From Bacilli bacterium (GTDB lineage: Bacteria; Bacillota_I; Bacilli_A; RF39; UBA660): a stretch of DNA of 13,041 nucleotides. Shown here one piece after another: positions 1-7,180 of this stretch. Location: contig JAQUFI010000037.1 in NCBI GenBank assembly GCA_028684735.1, positions 1-13,041 of the forward strand, written 5' to 3'. Under the pieces are notes generated by a model, which had not been told where the DNA came from, did not search any database, and worked only from the letters and a program-made list of their open reading frames with translations. How positions within the stretch are numbered: position 1 is the first letter of the stretch; every line of letters starts with the position of its first letter. The translations under genes and the position numbers were made by a program.

Positions 1-26
1 TTTTTGTTATAATTTAAAAGACACAT
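1..26 (-). CDS. Start of an unidentified gene, cut by the left window edge
   Basis: On the minus strand a near-perfect ribosome binding site GGAGGT (39-34) stands 7 bases before an ATG at 26-24. The following eight codons are open and read MCLLNYNK before the window ends. Nothing can be said of the product from eight residues. The strong ribosome binding site and an extended -10 box upstream (60-68) argue for a real start. The start codon and ribosome binding site lie inside a long nested inverted repeat (16-90). Such a leader would suit a gene whose translation from read-through transcripts is blocked, as known for IS10 and IS200-type transposases, but a transposase here is only a guess. Confidence 0.45.
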
Positions 27-94
27 ATTATTTACCTCCAATGTCTAGTTTGCACTTACATTGTACCATAGGTAATTCTATGTGTCTTTTTTTT
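16..94. repeat. Nested 75-base inverted repeat with T-run, overlapping a promoter and a gene start
   Basis: Three nested arm pairs are visible: a 12-base outer pair (16-27 with 79-90), a 6-base middle pair TTACCT/AGGTAA (32-37 with 70-75) and a 6-base inner pair CAATGT/ACATTG (39-44 with 58-63). Eight T residues follow on the plus strand (87-94), so in that direction it has the form of an intrinsic terminator or a short terminated RNA. As minus-strand RNA the same fold pairs the ribosome binding site and the start codon of the left-edge gene. Which role is real cannot be decided from the window. Confidence 0.6.
60..88 (-). promoter_or_regulatory. Candidate extended -10 promoter for the left-edge gene
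   Basis: On the minus strand TACAAT (65-60) is preceded by TGG, making an extended -10 element (TGnTACAAT). AAGACA (88-83), 17 bases upstream, is a 4/6 match to the -35 box. Transcription would begin near base 53, giving a leader of roughly 27 bases before the ATG. That transcript would lack the upstream arm of the inverted repeat and leave the ribosome binding site free. The -35 box is weak, so this rests mainly on the extended -10. Confidence 0.4.
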
Positions 95-133
95 GTCCTA
101 ACCGGACACTTACTTTTTCTATTTATACACTTT

Positions 134-601
134 TTATTTTTTAATTACATCGTCGTATCTATCAATATATCCTTTAGTAGTATAATTATTACCACATTTT
201 AAATAAGCTTTATATTCTAGACCACCACTATCATCTTGATTACAAGCTACATAACCACTACATTCAATACGCTCATTTTTAATATCATAGATTTTATCTA
301 ATACTTTTTCTTGTTGCATTGAACTAACTTTTATTTTAAGAAAATCAGCTGTATCTGCATTATTATTATATATTTTAGCAACATATTTTTTAGCTCCAGC
401 AACCATTTCTTTTTCAAGACCATTATAAGTCTTTTTAATTGTGACATTTTCATTAAGATTTGGTTTTAATTCTTCAAAAGGATTTTCTCTAAATAAATAT
501 GAAAAGTTTTGTTGAATTAAAACTACTGAAATGAATAATGCGATACAAAGTATCGCTACAAAAAGTAACATTATTCTAAGTCCCCAACCTTGATTATTCA
601 T
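134..601 (-). CDS. Membrane-anchored extracytoplasmic protein of unknown function
   Basis: The product has 155 residues. A short N-terminus (MNNQGWGLR) leads into one hydrophobic helix at residues 8-30, then a hydrophilic, probably external domain. It looks like a signal anchor; no lipobox or classical cleavage site is evident. The C-terminal part carries three cysteines (114, 120, 136) in a pattern resembling CxGYVxC followed by YKAYLKCGxxYTTKGY, which could form a disulfide or a small beta fold. I do not recognise a named family, though the layout is pilin-like in having an N-terminal helix and a small C-terminal domain. The ATG has a strong AGGGGG site six bases upstream. That site overlaps the TAG stop of the Nudix regulator gene 10 bases away, so the two are probably cotranscribed and translationally coupled. 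Confidence 0.75.
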   Translation of the reverse strand: MNNQGWGLRIMLLFVAILCIALFISVVLIQQNFSYLFRENPFEELKPNLNENVTIKKTYNGLEKEMVAGAKKYVAKIYNNNADTADFLKIKVSSMQQEKVLDKIYDIKNERIECSGYVACNQDDSGGLEYKAYLKCGNNYTTKGYIDRYDDVIKK

Positions 602-611
602 ACTAATCCCC

Positions 612-1283
612 CTAAAACAAATCTATTTCTTTTATTTCATCTTTAAAACGATATAACTTAGCTGGTCTTCCATTAAAACCAGTGTTTTTTTCTAAAGTAT
701 CTTCAATTAAGTTTAAATTAATAAATTTCTTGCGAAAATTACGACGATCTAACTCTTTACCAAGAATTCTCTCATATACTTTTTGTAATTCCGGTAATGT
801 AAAATCACTTGGAAATAATATTTTTAAAATATTACTATTAACAATTTTTTTACGCAAATAATCAATACTCTCTTCGATAATAAATTCATGATCATAACCT
901 AATTTAGGTACAGCATCAATATTAAACCAAGCATTTTCAATGTTAGGACGGTCTTCACTCATTATTTCAATACTTTTACTATCAATAAGTCCAATAAAAG
1001 TAGTAGCAATAACACGTTCATCAGGATGACGATTGATATTACTAAATGTATGGCATTGATCGACATAGACATTCATTAAACCTGTTTGGTCAATGATAGC
1101 ATCAGTAATATTATCTTCGATAGACTCATCAAAGTTTAAAACATTACCTGGTAAAATCCAGTATCCTTTGTATGGGTCAGTCTTTTTTCTAGTTAGTAGA
1201 ATCTTTAGTTCCCCTTTATCAATCGTAAAAATACTTATTAAAGTTTCAACATAAACCCGATTTTCATTTGTTAAATTATTCAT
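612..1283 (-). CDS. NrtR-like transcriptional regulator: degenerate Nudix domain plus winged helix
   Basis: The product has 223 residues. An N-terminal Nudix-fold domain (about residues 8-145) is followed by a C-terminal winged-helix DNA-binding domain (about 151-213). The latter has the hallmarks of NrtR-type regulators: FTLPELQKVYE, RRNFRKK (180-186) and GRPAKLYRF (205-213). The Nudix box begins at PGNV (45-48) but is degraded. E53 remains, while the RE pair is D61-A62 and the EE pair is D65-Q66, so hydrolase activity is unlikely and the domain more likely senses a ligand. In NrtR proteins the ligand is ADP-ribose or a related nucleotide, and targets are NAD or sugar genes. No such target gene lies nearby, so the regulon is unknown. 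AAGGAGA precedes the ATG. It has its own promoter (1315-1343) with palindromes that may be autoregulatory. Confidence 0.85.
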   Translation of the reverse strand: MNNLTNENRVYVETLISIFTIDKGELKILLTRKKTDPYKGYWILPGNVLNFDESIEDNITDAIIDQTGLMNVYVDQCHTFSNINRHPDERVIATTFIGLIDSKSIEIMSEDRPNIENAWFNIDAVPKLGYDHEFIIEESIDYLRKKIVNSNILKILFPSDFTLPELQKVYERILGKELDRRNFRKKFINLNLIEDTLEKNTGFNGRPAKLYRFKDEIKEIDLF

Positions 1284-1306
1284 AGACTCTCCTTTGTGTT
1301 GCTTTT

Positions 1307-1343
1307 ACGCGTTTATTTTACTATATAATAATTATTTTGTCAA
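1307..1343 (-). promoter_or_regulatory. Promoter of the NrtR-like gene, with two possible operator palindromes
   Basis: On the minus strand a perfect -35 box TTGACA (1343-1338) is followed after 17 bases by TAAAAT (1320-1315), a 5/6 match to the -10 box. The spacer contains the perfect 10-base palindrome AATAATTATT (1327-1336). The expected transcription start (about 1308) falls in ACGCGT (1307-1312), a GC-rich palindrome standing out in AT-rich DNA. Either could bind a repressor, perhaps the downstream regulator itself, but I see no match to a known NrtR operator. The -35 box overlaps the stop codon of yutD. Confidence 0.7.
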
Positions 1344-1627
1344 TTTAAATCCTGACTCTTTTTCAAAATAAAGTGTTTACAATCAAAAGAACAATGTTCT
1401 TTTAAATATTCATCAACTTTTTTATAATCATTAATATTATTAATTAATTTATTTTTTTTGTCACAAAAACCTTTTAATCGCAATTTCCCATATGACCAAT
1501 CTCCTAAAACATAATCATAGGGTTCAAAATATTCCGTCATTTTTTCTGTAACTTCTTTTATATCAAAACCATCTTTGTGATTTTTAATTAAATCGTATTC
1601 AATTTCATTAATAATTATTTTTTTCAA
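1340..1627 (-). CDS. yutD: YutD family protein (DUF1027)
   Basis: The product has 95 residues and matches the small cytoplasmic YutD/DUF1027 family of Bacilli, whose function is not established. The clearest signature is DYVLGDWSYGKLRLKGF (38-54), followed by a C-terminal CSFDCKHFIL (79-88) with the C-x3-C spacing also seen in Bacillus YutD as I recall it. The start codon is TTG (1627-1625). AAAGGA lies about nine bases upstream, and the N-terminus MKKIIINEIEYDLIK aligns with the family, so the TTG start is favoured. The TTG overlaps the TGA stop of the preceding glycosidase-like gene (TTGA), which implies translational coupling. In Bacillus subtilis yutD also lies close to yunB, as it does here. 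Confidence 0.85.
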   Translation of the reverse strand: MKKIIINEIEYDLIKNHKDGFDIKEVTEKMTEYFEPYDYVLGDWSYGKLRLKGFCDKKNKLINNINDYKKVDEYLKEHCSFDCKHFILKKSQDLN

Positions 1628-3363
1628 TTCAAATAGTCCTTTCTAAAAGCAGAAGCTATTTCATTATATTTACTAGTATTTGATTTACCATTCCAAGTCA
1701 TATAACCTCCTGTTAAACCAGCATCATATAACCCTTTGATCTGTTCAGATATTTTTGTTGCATCATAAGTAATATATGGGTCATGAATAGCATTATAGGC
1801 TTGAATCCAAGTTCTAGCAACAGCTGGGGTTGGAACCTCTTTTTGACGTTGAGCTGCATTTTGTCCCCATGCATACAATAAATCATAAGGGATTGTCCAA
1901 ACTGGTACTTTAAACCCGTATTCATATCGATTAAAGTGATCAGGATAAGGCATGGCACTAATCACATCAACCACATTAGAGATAGCCCCCCAATATTGTC
2001 CATAAGCTGTTACATAACTATTTGCACTTTCACCGAAGACATCAACAGAAACATATACTTCTAATTTATGTAATTCATCAGTTGCATACATTAAAAAGGC
2101 TTGAATAGTTTGAGCTTTACTCTCATTATATTTGTTTTTCATATTTACTAAGCCAGCAGCTTCAACACTATTAGTACGATCAGGAAAACGAACATAATCA
2201 AACTGAATTTCATTAAAACCCATTTCTTTAACTGCATCGATAGCTAAACTGACATTAAATTCCCATACCCCGCGATTAAAGGCACTAGGCCAAAATGAAC
2301 CATTATGATTAAAAGGTTTGCCTGTACTCGCAGAAGTAATCGCACTTTCTGGATGATCAGTTACATAGTAACTATCTTTAAAAACAGTTATTCGTCCAAT
2401 TACATAGAACCCATTATCTTTTAACTTTTTAATCGCATTTCGATACCCGTCTAGGGTATTAATCGCTTTGGCATAGTTGGTTGGTGAAAATTCTTTCATT
2501 GCAAGAGAAGGATAACCAGGAGCAGTATTATCTTTAATATCAACTACAAAAGCATTAATGTTATTGTTTTTTGCTAATTTAATATAAGCATCAACATTTC
2601 CTAAAACACCAGAGTTTAAATATAAACTTCGAACTTCATCAGGCATTTTATTATTTTCAAATTGTTTTTTTTCAACTGGATAAAAATCTAAGGTCCCAGC
2701 GTTTCCTCCACCCCATCTGTCCCCACGATTAAAGTGAATTTTATAACTGTCAGTAGCATCGTAATTAGCTAGTGCTAACTCTTTGGTATTAAGTAAATAT
2801 TTAGAATAAACATACCCTGTTATATTATCATACTTAATCTTATACATATTTACTTTCCCATCACTTAAGAGGGTATTGAAGCCTAAGATTTCTAGTTCTT
2901 CACCTTTTTTGATAAGCGATAATAACTTTATTTTATCTGGATTTTCATATACACTAACAGGCGTTCTAACATAAAGTGTTTTTTCTTGAACACTTTTTTC
3001 ATAAGTGTCAGTTACATTTTCAGGCATAATTAAATAATCTTTTTTATCATACTTTATTTTACGATATACTTCTGTTTTAATAACTTCTCCCGATTTCTCA
3101 TCTTTAATCTTGTTTTTAACTTCAAACTCATATAAAACAACTTTTGTCCCACGAGTAATCGTCATTTTTTCTTCAAAATTAGTATTGTATAGTGGAACTA
3201 CATAATCAGTAGATGCAATATAAGCATCAGCTTTACCTTGAATAATATTTTTAGAAACCTGTTTAAATAATAAATTGATGCTTGATATCAAGAAAAATAA
3301 GATAAGGACTAAAATAATAATGTTTTTAGTTTTGAATTTTATTTTCTTTTTCTTCTTAGCCAT
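1624..3363 (-). CDS. Membrane-anchored SH3/DUF4015 putative glycoside hydrolase
   Basis: The product has 579 residues. After a run of lysines comes one transmembrane anchor (about 14-33), so the rest is probably outside the membrane. Residues about 48-115 and 127-195 look like two bacterial SH3-type beta domains, often wall-binding. Residues about 240-579 form the DUF4015 domain, a predicted TIM-barrel related to glycoside hydrolases. Likely active-site segments are VDIKD (274-278), FDYVRFPD (388-395), DVFGE (441-445), MPYPDH (471-476) and YMTWNGKS (554-561). I infer action on a cell-wall or spore-wall polysaccharide; the substrate is unknown. GAGGTG lies seven bases before the ATG. The gene lies 41 bases after yunB, and its TGA overlaps the TTG start of yutD, fitting one transcript with these two. 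Confidence 0.85.
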   Translation of the reverse strand: MAKKKKKIKFKTKNIIILVLILFFLISSINLLFKQVSKNIIQGKADAYIASTDYVVPLYNTNFEEKMTITRGTKVVLYEFEVKNKIKDEKSGEVIKTEVYRKIKYDKKDYLIMPENVTDTYEKSVQEKTLYVRTPVSVYENPDKIKLLSLIKKGEELEILGFNTLLSDGKVNMYKIKYDNITGYVYSKYLLNTKELALANYDATDSYKIHFNRGDRWGGGNAGTLDFYPVEKKQFENNKMPDEVRSLYLNSGVLGNVDAYIKLAKNNNINAFVVDIKDNTAPGYPSLAMKEFSPTNYAKAINTLDGYRNAIKKLKDNGFYVIGRITVFKDSYYVTDHPESAITSASTGKPFNHNGSFWPSAFNRGVWEFNVSLAIDAVKEMGFNEIQFDYVRFPDRTNSVEAAGLVNMKNKYNESKAQTIQAFLMYATDELHKLEVYVSVDVFGESANSYVTAYGQYWGAISNVVDVISAMPYPDHFNRYEYGFKVPVWTIPYDLLYAWGQNAAQRQKEVPTPAVARTWIQAYNAIHDPYITYDATKISEQIKGLYDAGLTGGYMTWNGKSNTSKYNEIASAFRKDYLN

Positions 3364-3404
3364 ACTTAGACACCTCTAGTATAAGTATAACATATTCCCC
3401 TATA

Positions 3405-4178
3405 TTATTCCATAGGTATTTTTAAGATTGGAGATGAATTATTAAGCCCATTAAAGTAATAATTAGGGACTGTTCCTTGGATTATTTTTAAGGCTATAGG
3501 AATGTTTACAAAGACGGTAATGGACTTAGAAGTAACCGGCAGAATAACTCGTTCATTTAGAACTAGTTTTATGGTAACTTCAATTAATGCATTATTGATT
3601 CCATAATTAGTTACCTTTGATTCTATGTTTGCAATAATATCACCAATTAAACGAAAACGAACAGGAATTTTTGGTCCAACATTGGCTAATAAAACATTAT
3701 TAAAAACAACACCCATTGGCATTTCAAAAAAAACACCTTTTTTAAGATTTTCTTGATCATAATTAAGTAAGACATTTTCCCCTAAATTAATTTCATCAAT
3801 ATTCCCATTTTCTAAATTCTTTAAATTTGTTTGAACGGTATTAATTGCTTGTAACAAAAACTTATTAACAATAACTGGGTCAAAATCAATCGTCGATATC
3901 TCACCCTTGTCATCCTTACTAATAATGAACAATTTATCAACATCTAATGACTCTGATACTTCTTGATTAATAGCTTTACTAATAATTAAACTTGCAATTT
4001 TTTTTGTTTCTACCTCAGCGTAGTTTAATAAAATGGGGGATATTTTATGATTAATATAGTTAAAAACAATAACAATTGTGATAAAGACCAAAATAAAAAT
4101 GATAAGAATTTTATTGATATTTCTATTTTTTGAATTATTTAAAAGAATCTTTTTTCTTAATGACATTTTCTTTTTCAT
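3405..4178 (-). CDS. yunB: Sporulation protein YunB family
   Basis: The product has 257 residues, close to the roughly 250 of Bacillus YunB. A basic N-terminus precedes one transmembrane helix (about 22-42), then an external domain. Family segments are ISPILLNYAEVETKKIAS (46-63), MGVVFNNVLLANVGPKIPVR (155-174), YGINNAL (192-198) and the C-terminal IPIALKIIQGTVPNYY (226-241). In Bacillus YunB is made in the mother cell under the early sporulation sigma factor and affects spore formation; its biochemical role is unknown. AGGTGG lies close (about 5 bases) to the ATG; Met5 is a less likely alternative start. The nrdG terminator ends only about 22 bases upstream, so any promoter must overlap the terminator or lie inside nrdG. 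I found no convincing vegetative promoter. Confidence 0.88.
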   Translation of the reverse strand: MKKKMSLRKKILLNNSKNRNINKILIIFILVFITIVIVFNYINHKISPILLNYAEVETKKIASLIISKAINQEVSESLDVDKLFIISKDDKGEISTIDFDPVIVNKFLLQAINTVQTNLKNLENGNIDEINLGENVLLNYDQENLKKGVFFEMPMGVVFNNVLLANVGPKIPVRFRLIGDIIANIESKVTNYGINNALIEVTIKLVLNERVILPVTSKSITVFVNIPIALKIIQGTVPNYYFNGLNNSSPILKIPME

Positions 4179-4200
4179 ACTCCACCTATATAAATATATG

Positions 4201-4233
4201 AAAAAAAAGAAAAGATAACCCTTTCTTTTCTTT
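4201..4233 (-). terminator. Intrinsic terminator after nrdDG
   Basis: On the minus strand a 9-base stem AAAGAAAAG/CTTTTCTTT (4233-4225 with 4214-4206) encloses a 10-base loop and runs into eight or more T residues (to 4201). The stem begins at the nrdG stop codon. It is G/C-poor but has the classical stem plus T-run layout in the minus direction only. Confidence 0.75.
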
Positions 4234-4795
4234 AAACATATATATATTTACATTGTTCTTTAGGTGTTTGATATGTTTTTTCATATTTATATTTTGGAAT
4301 TAAATATGGACGATTATGTTTTAAACTCTTTTCAACATCTAATATTCTTTGGTTACGTGAGCCTTTAAATCTTAAATTTAAACTTTTTTGTTCTAAAATA
4401 AATTTTCCATCAACTAACACATCAATCATTTTTAACAATTCCATCACTTGTGGTTCTTTTTTAGCTTTATCTAATAATTGTTCAAAGGTGTAACCAGTAT
4501 AACACCAAATATTTAAACCAATACTCTTACAATATTTAGCTATTTCCAAACAAGCTTCAACTTGACACATTGGATCTCCACCTGAAAGAGTTATTCCATC
4601 TTGACCTTTTAACTTGCTTATTTCTTCTTTCACTTCTTCGATATCATAAAGGGTACCAGCATGAAACGAATGAGTAGCAGGATTATGACAACCTAAGCAA
4701 TTATGGATACATCCTTGAGTCCAAATGACGGTTCTCATACCTTCACCATCAACAATACTATCCGATTGAAGTGGTCTCGCTAAACGTATTTTCAT
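4232..4795 (-). CDS. nrdG: Anaerobic ribonucleotide reductase activating protein
   Basis: The product has 187 residues and is a radical SAM enzyme. It uses S-adenosylmethionine and a 4Fe-4S cluster to form the glycyl radical on NrdD, acting in the cytoplasm without oxygen. The cluster motif is CIHNCLGC (C29, C33, C36, the CX3CX2C form), and SGGDP (71-75) is the glycine-rich SAM-binding segment. WTQGC before the motif and RFKGSRNQRILD in the C-terminal half are typical of NrdG. The length is slightly above the usual 150-180 because of a basic, tyrosine-rich tail. Its ATG overlaps the TGA of nrdD (ATGA), the usual nrdDG arrangement, so expression should follow nrdD. An intrinsic terminator begins at its stop codon. 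Confidence 0.95.
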   Translation of the reverse strand: MKIRLARPLQSDSIVDGEGMRTVIWTQGCIHNCLGCHNPATHSFHAGTLYDIEEVKEEISKLKGQDGITLSGGDPMCQVEACLEIAKYCKSIGLNIWCYTGYTFEQLLDKAKKEPQVMELLKMIDVLVDGKFILEQKSLNLRFKGSRNQRILDVEKSLKHNRPYLIPKYKYEKTYQTPKEQCKYIYV

Positions 4796-7155
4796 AATGA
4801 ATGTTTAACCCTATCTCTTTCTTCAGCTCTTTTACTATTGTTAAAGCGGTTGACAGTCCCCACTAAATATCCAGTAATTCGTCTAATTCTTTCGAATTTA
4901 ACACCATCTGATTCATTTCTTCCACAACCAGGGCATTGGTCTCCAATAACACCTGTAAAACCGCAAACCGGATCACGATCAACAGGATGGTTAATTGCAC
5001 CATAGCCAATTCCTGATTCTTTCATCATACGAACAACCTTTTCAAAAGCCTCAACATTATCTGTTGTATCACCATCTAATTCCACATAAGTAATATGACC
5101 AGCATTAGTAAAAGCATGATATGGCGCCTCTAAACCAATCTTCTTAGCTAGTGAAATATTATAATGAACTGGAACATGGAAGGAATTAGTATAATATTCT
5201 TTATCCGTAATACCCTTTATGTTTCCATATATAGCTTTATCAATATTAGTAAACCTTCCCGATAAACCTTCAGCTGGAGTTGCTAATAAAGTAAAGTTAA
5301 GGTTATATGCTTTTGTGTACTCATCACATTTATCACGCATAAATTTAATAATCTTTAGACCTAACTTTTGCGTTTCTTCGCTTTCACCATGATGTTTACC
5401 AGTTAATGCTTTTAATGTTTCAGCCAACCCAATAAAACCAATCGATAACGTACCATGTTTTAAAACCTTCTTTATTTTATCACCAGGTTTTAATTTTTCA
5501 GAATCAATATATACTCCTTGCCCTAATAAGAAAGGGAAATTATAAACTCGTTTACTACATTGAAATTCAAATCTCTCAATTAATTGGTCTCTAACTAAAT
5601 CTAAAACCTCTTCTAATTCTTCATAAAAAGCCTTCATATCAGCTTTATCATTATTGATAATTCCATGTTTAATACCTATTCTAGGTAAATTAATTGAAGT
5701 AAATGATAGATTACCACGACCTGGAGTAATCGCTTTTTCAGGATCAACCGCGTTCGCTAATACACGTGTACGACATCCCATATAAGCAACTTCTGAATCA
5801 AAGTTACCTGCTTTATAACTAGATAGATTAAATGGAGCATCAATAAATGAAAAGTTAGGAAATAATCTTTTAGCTGATACTTGACAAGCTAATTTAAATA
5901 AATCATAATTAGGATCTTTTGGATTATAATTAATTCCCTCTTTTACTTTGAAAATAGATATAGGGAAAATAGGAGTTTCATTTTTACCTAATCCAGAATC
6001 AGTTGCCAATAAATAATTTTTAATAATCATTCTTCCTTCTTTAGAAGTATCAGTACCAAAGTTAATCGATGAAAATGGTACTTGAGCACCAGCTCTAGAA
6101 TGCATCGTATTTAGATTATGAATGAAAGCTTCCATTGCTTGATAAGTAATACGATTAGTTTTTTGGGTAGCTTTTTCATACCCCATTTCAAAGATTCTCT
6201 TAATATTATCATTATCTTTGTAGAATGGTTCAAAAATATTGATATCAAATTCAATCGTTTCTAATTTATCAATTTCTTTAACAATCTTATCCATATTAAT
6301 AAAATCACTAAAACCAGCATAATCTAAGTAATCATAAATAATTTGTTTAAATTGTTTTCTAAATGTTTTAAGAACACCAGGTGCTAAATAATGATCAAAG
6401 GCTGGAATACTTTGACCCCCATGTTGATCGTTTTGATTTGATTGGATTGCAATCGCTGCTAAAGCACCATATGACATAATATCTTGTGGTTCTCTTAAAT
6501 GACCGTGCCCAGTAGAAAATCCACCCTTAAATAACTTAGATATATCAATTTGAGTACAAGTCGTTGTCCCCATCGGTAAAAAATCCATATCATGAATATG
6601 AATAACACCATTATCATGAGCCTCTGCAAATTTAGGTTTAATTAAATATGATTTAGCAAATTCTTTTGAAACAGTACTACCATATTGAAGCATTGTTCCC
6701 ATAGCAGTATCGCCATCAACATTTGCATTTTCTCTCTTAGCATCTTCTTCATGCGCTGACTTTAAACCTAAACTTTCAATCGCTTTAATAAATTTATGAA
6801 GTTGTTTTTCATCACTAAACATTTGACGTGATTGATTTCTTCTTTCACGATATTCTGAAAATGACTTATAAACATCATCATATTTATTAGCCTTCAATTC
6901 ATCTTCGATTAAATCTTGGATTGTTTCTATTTTTATCTTTTCAGCCCCGCAATTAATAAATTCTTGATCAATGCGGTTGATTACAGATTGATATACCTTT
7001 TGAATATCTTTCGAATCATATTCTGGTTCTTCATCTGTAACGCTATCAAAACCCTTTTTAATAGCAAGAGCTATCTTTGAACCATCAAATTCAACCTTCT
7101 TGCCATTTCTCTTGACTACTAGTAAAGTAGTTAACTTTTCCTCAATATTTACCAT
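4792..7155 (-). CDS. nrdD: Anaerobic (class III) ribonucleoside-triphosphate reductase
   Basis: NrdD reduces ribonucleoside triphosphates to deoxynucleotides for DNA synthesis under anaerobic conditions. I place the start at the ATG at 7155 (787 residues), because AGAGGAGGA lies seven bases before it; a GTG at 7176 would put that site inside the gene. An ATP-cone allosteric domain covers about residues 8-110. The catalytic barrel has Cys residues in MGTTTCTQID and MGCRTRVL, matching the active-site cysteines of the family. The C-terminus has a metal-binding loop with C731, C741 and C744, then RITGYL with the radical glycine at about 762. The first cysteine of the usual four is D728 here (DRDPVCG), a variant I believe is common in related Firmicutes. 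It is first in its operon, read from a strong promoter. Confidence 0.96.
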   Translation of the reverse strand: MVNIEEKLTTLLVVKRNGKKVEFDGSKIALAIKKGFDSVTDEEPEYDSKDIQKVYQSVINRIDQEFINCGAEKIKIETIQDLIEDELKANKYDDVYKSFSEYRERRNQSRQMFSDEKQLHKFIKAIESLGLKSAHEEDAKRENANVDGDTAMGTMLQYGSTVSKEFAKSYLIKPKFAEAHDNGVIHIHDMDFLPMGTTTCTQIDISKLFKGGFSTGHGHLREPQDIMSYGALAAIAIQSNQNDQHGGQSIPAFDHYLAPGVLKTFRKQFKQIIYDYLDYAGFSDFINMDKIVKEIDKLETIEFDINIFEPFYKDNDNIKRIFEMGYEKATQKTNRITYQAMEAFIHNLNTMHSRAGAQVPFSSINFGTDTSKEGRMIIKNYLLATDSGLGKNETPIFPISIFKVKEGINYNPKDPNYDLFKLACQVSAKRLFPNFSFIDAPFNLSSYKAGNFDSEVAYMGCRTRVLANAVDPEKAITPGRGNLSFTSINLPRIGIKHGIINNDKADMKAFYEELEEVLDLVRDQLIERFEFQCSKRVYNFPFLLGQGVYIDSEKLKPGDKIKKVLKHGTLSIGFIGLAETLKALTGKHHGESEETQKLGLKIIKFMRDKCDEYTKAYNLNFTLLATPAEGLSGRFTNIDKAIYGNIKGITDKEYYTNSFHVPVHYNISLAKKIGLEAPYHAFTNAGHITYVELDGDTTDNVEAFEKVVRMMKESGIGYGAINHPVDRDPVCGFTGVIGDQCPGCGRNESDGVKFERIRRITGYLVGTVNRFNNSKRAEERDRVKHSL

Positions 7156-7180
7156 CAAAATTCCTCCTCTTTTCACTACC

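Noticed and set aside
8..94. A plus-strand small RNA with TATAAT at 8-13 and the T-run at 87-94
   Set aside because: The -35 region is outside the window and the minus-strand gene-start reading explains the same bases; kept only as an alternative within the left-edge finding.
612..1283. Active Nudix hydrolase
   Set aside because: The Nudix box has lost the arginine and most acidic residues, and a full winged-helix domain follows, so a regulator is the better call.
1713..1958. An 81-codon minus-strand ORF inside the DUF4015 gene
   Set aside because: It lies wholly within the DUF4015 coding region in another frame, has no ribosome binding site and no family likeness.
7156..7176. A longer nrdD beginning at GTG 7176
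   Set aside because: The extra seven codons would include the strong AGGAGG site itself, which is well placed for the ATG at 7155.
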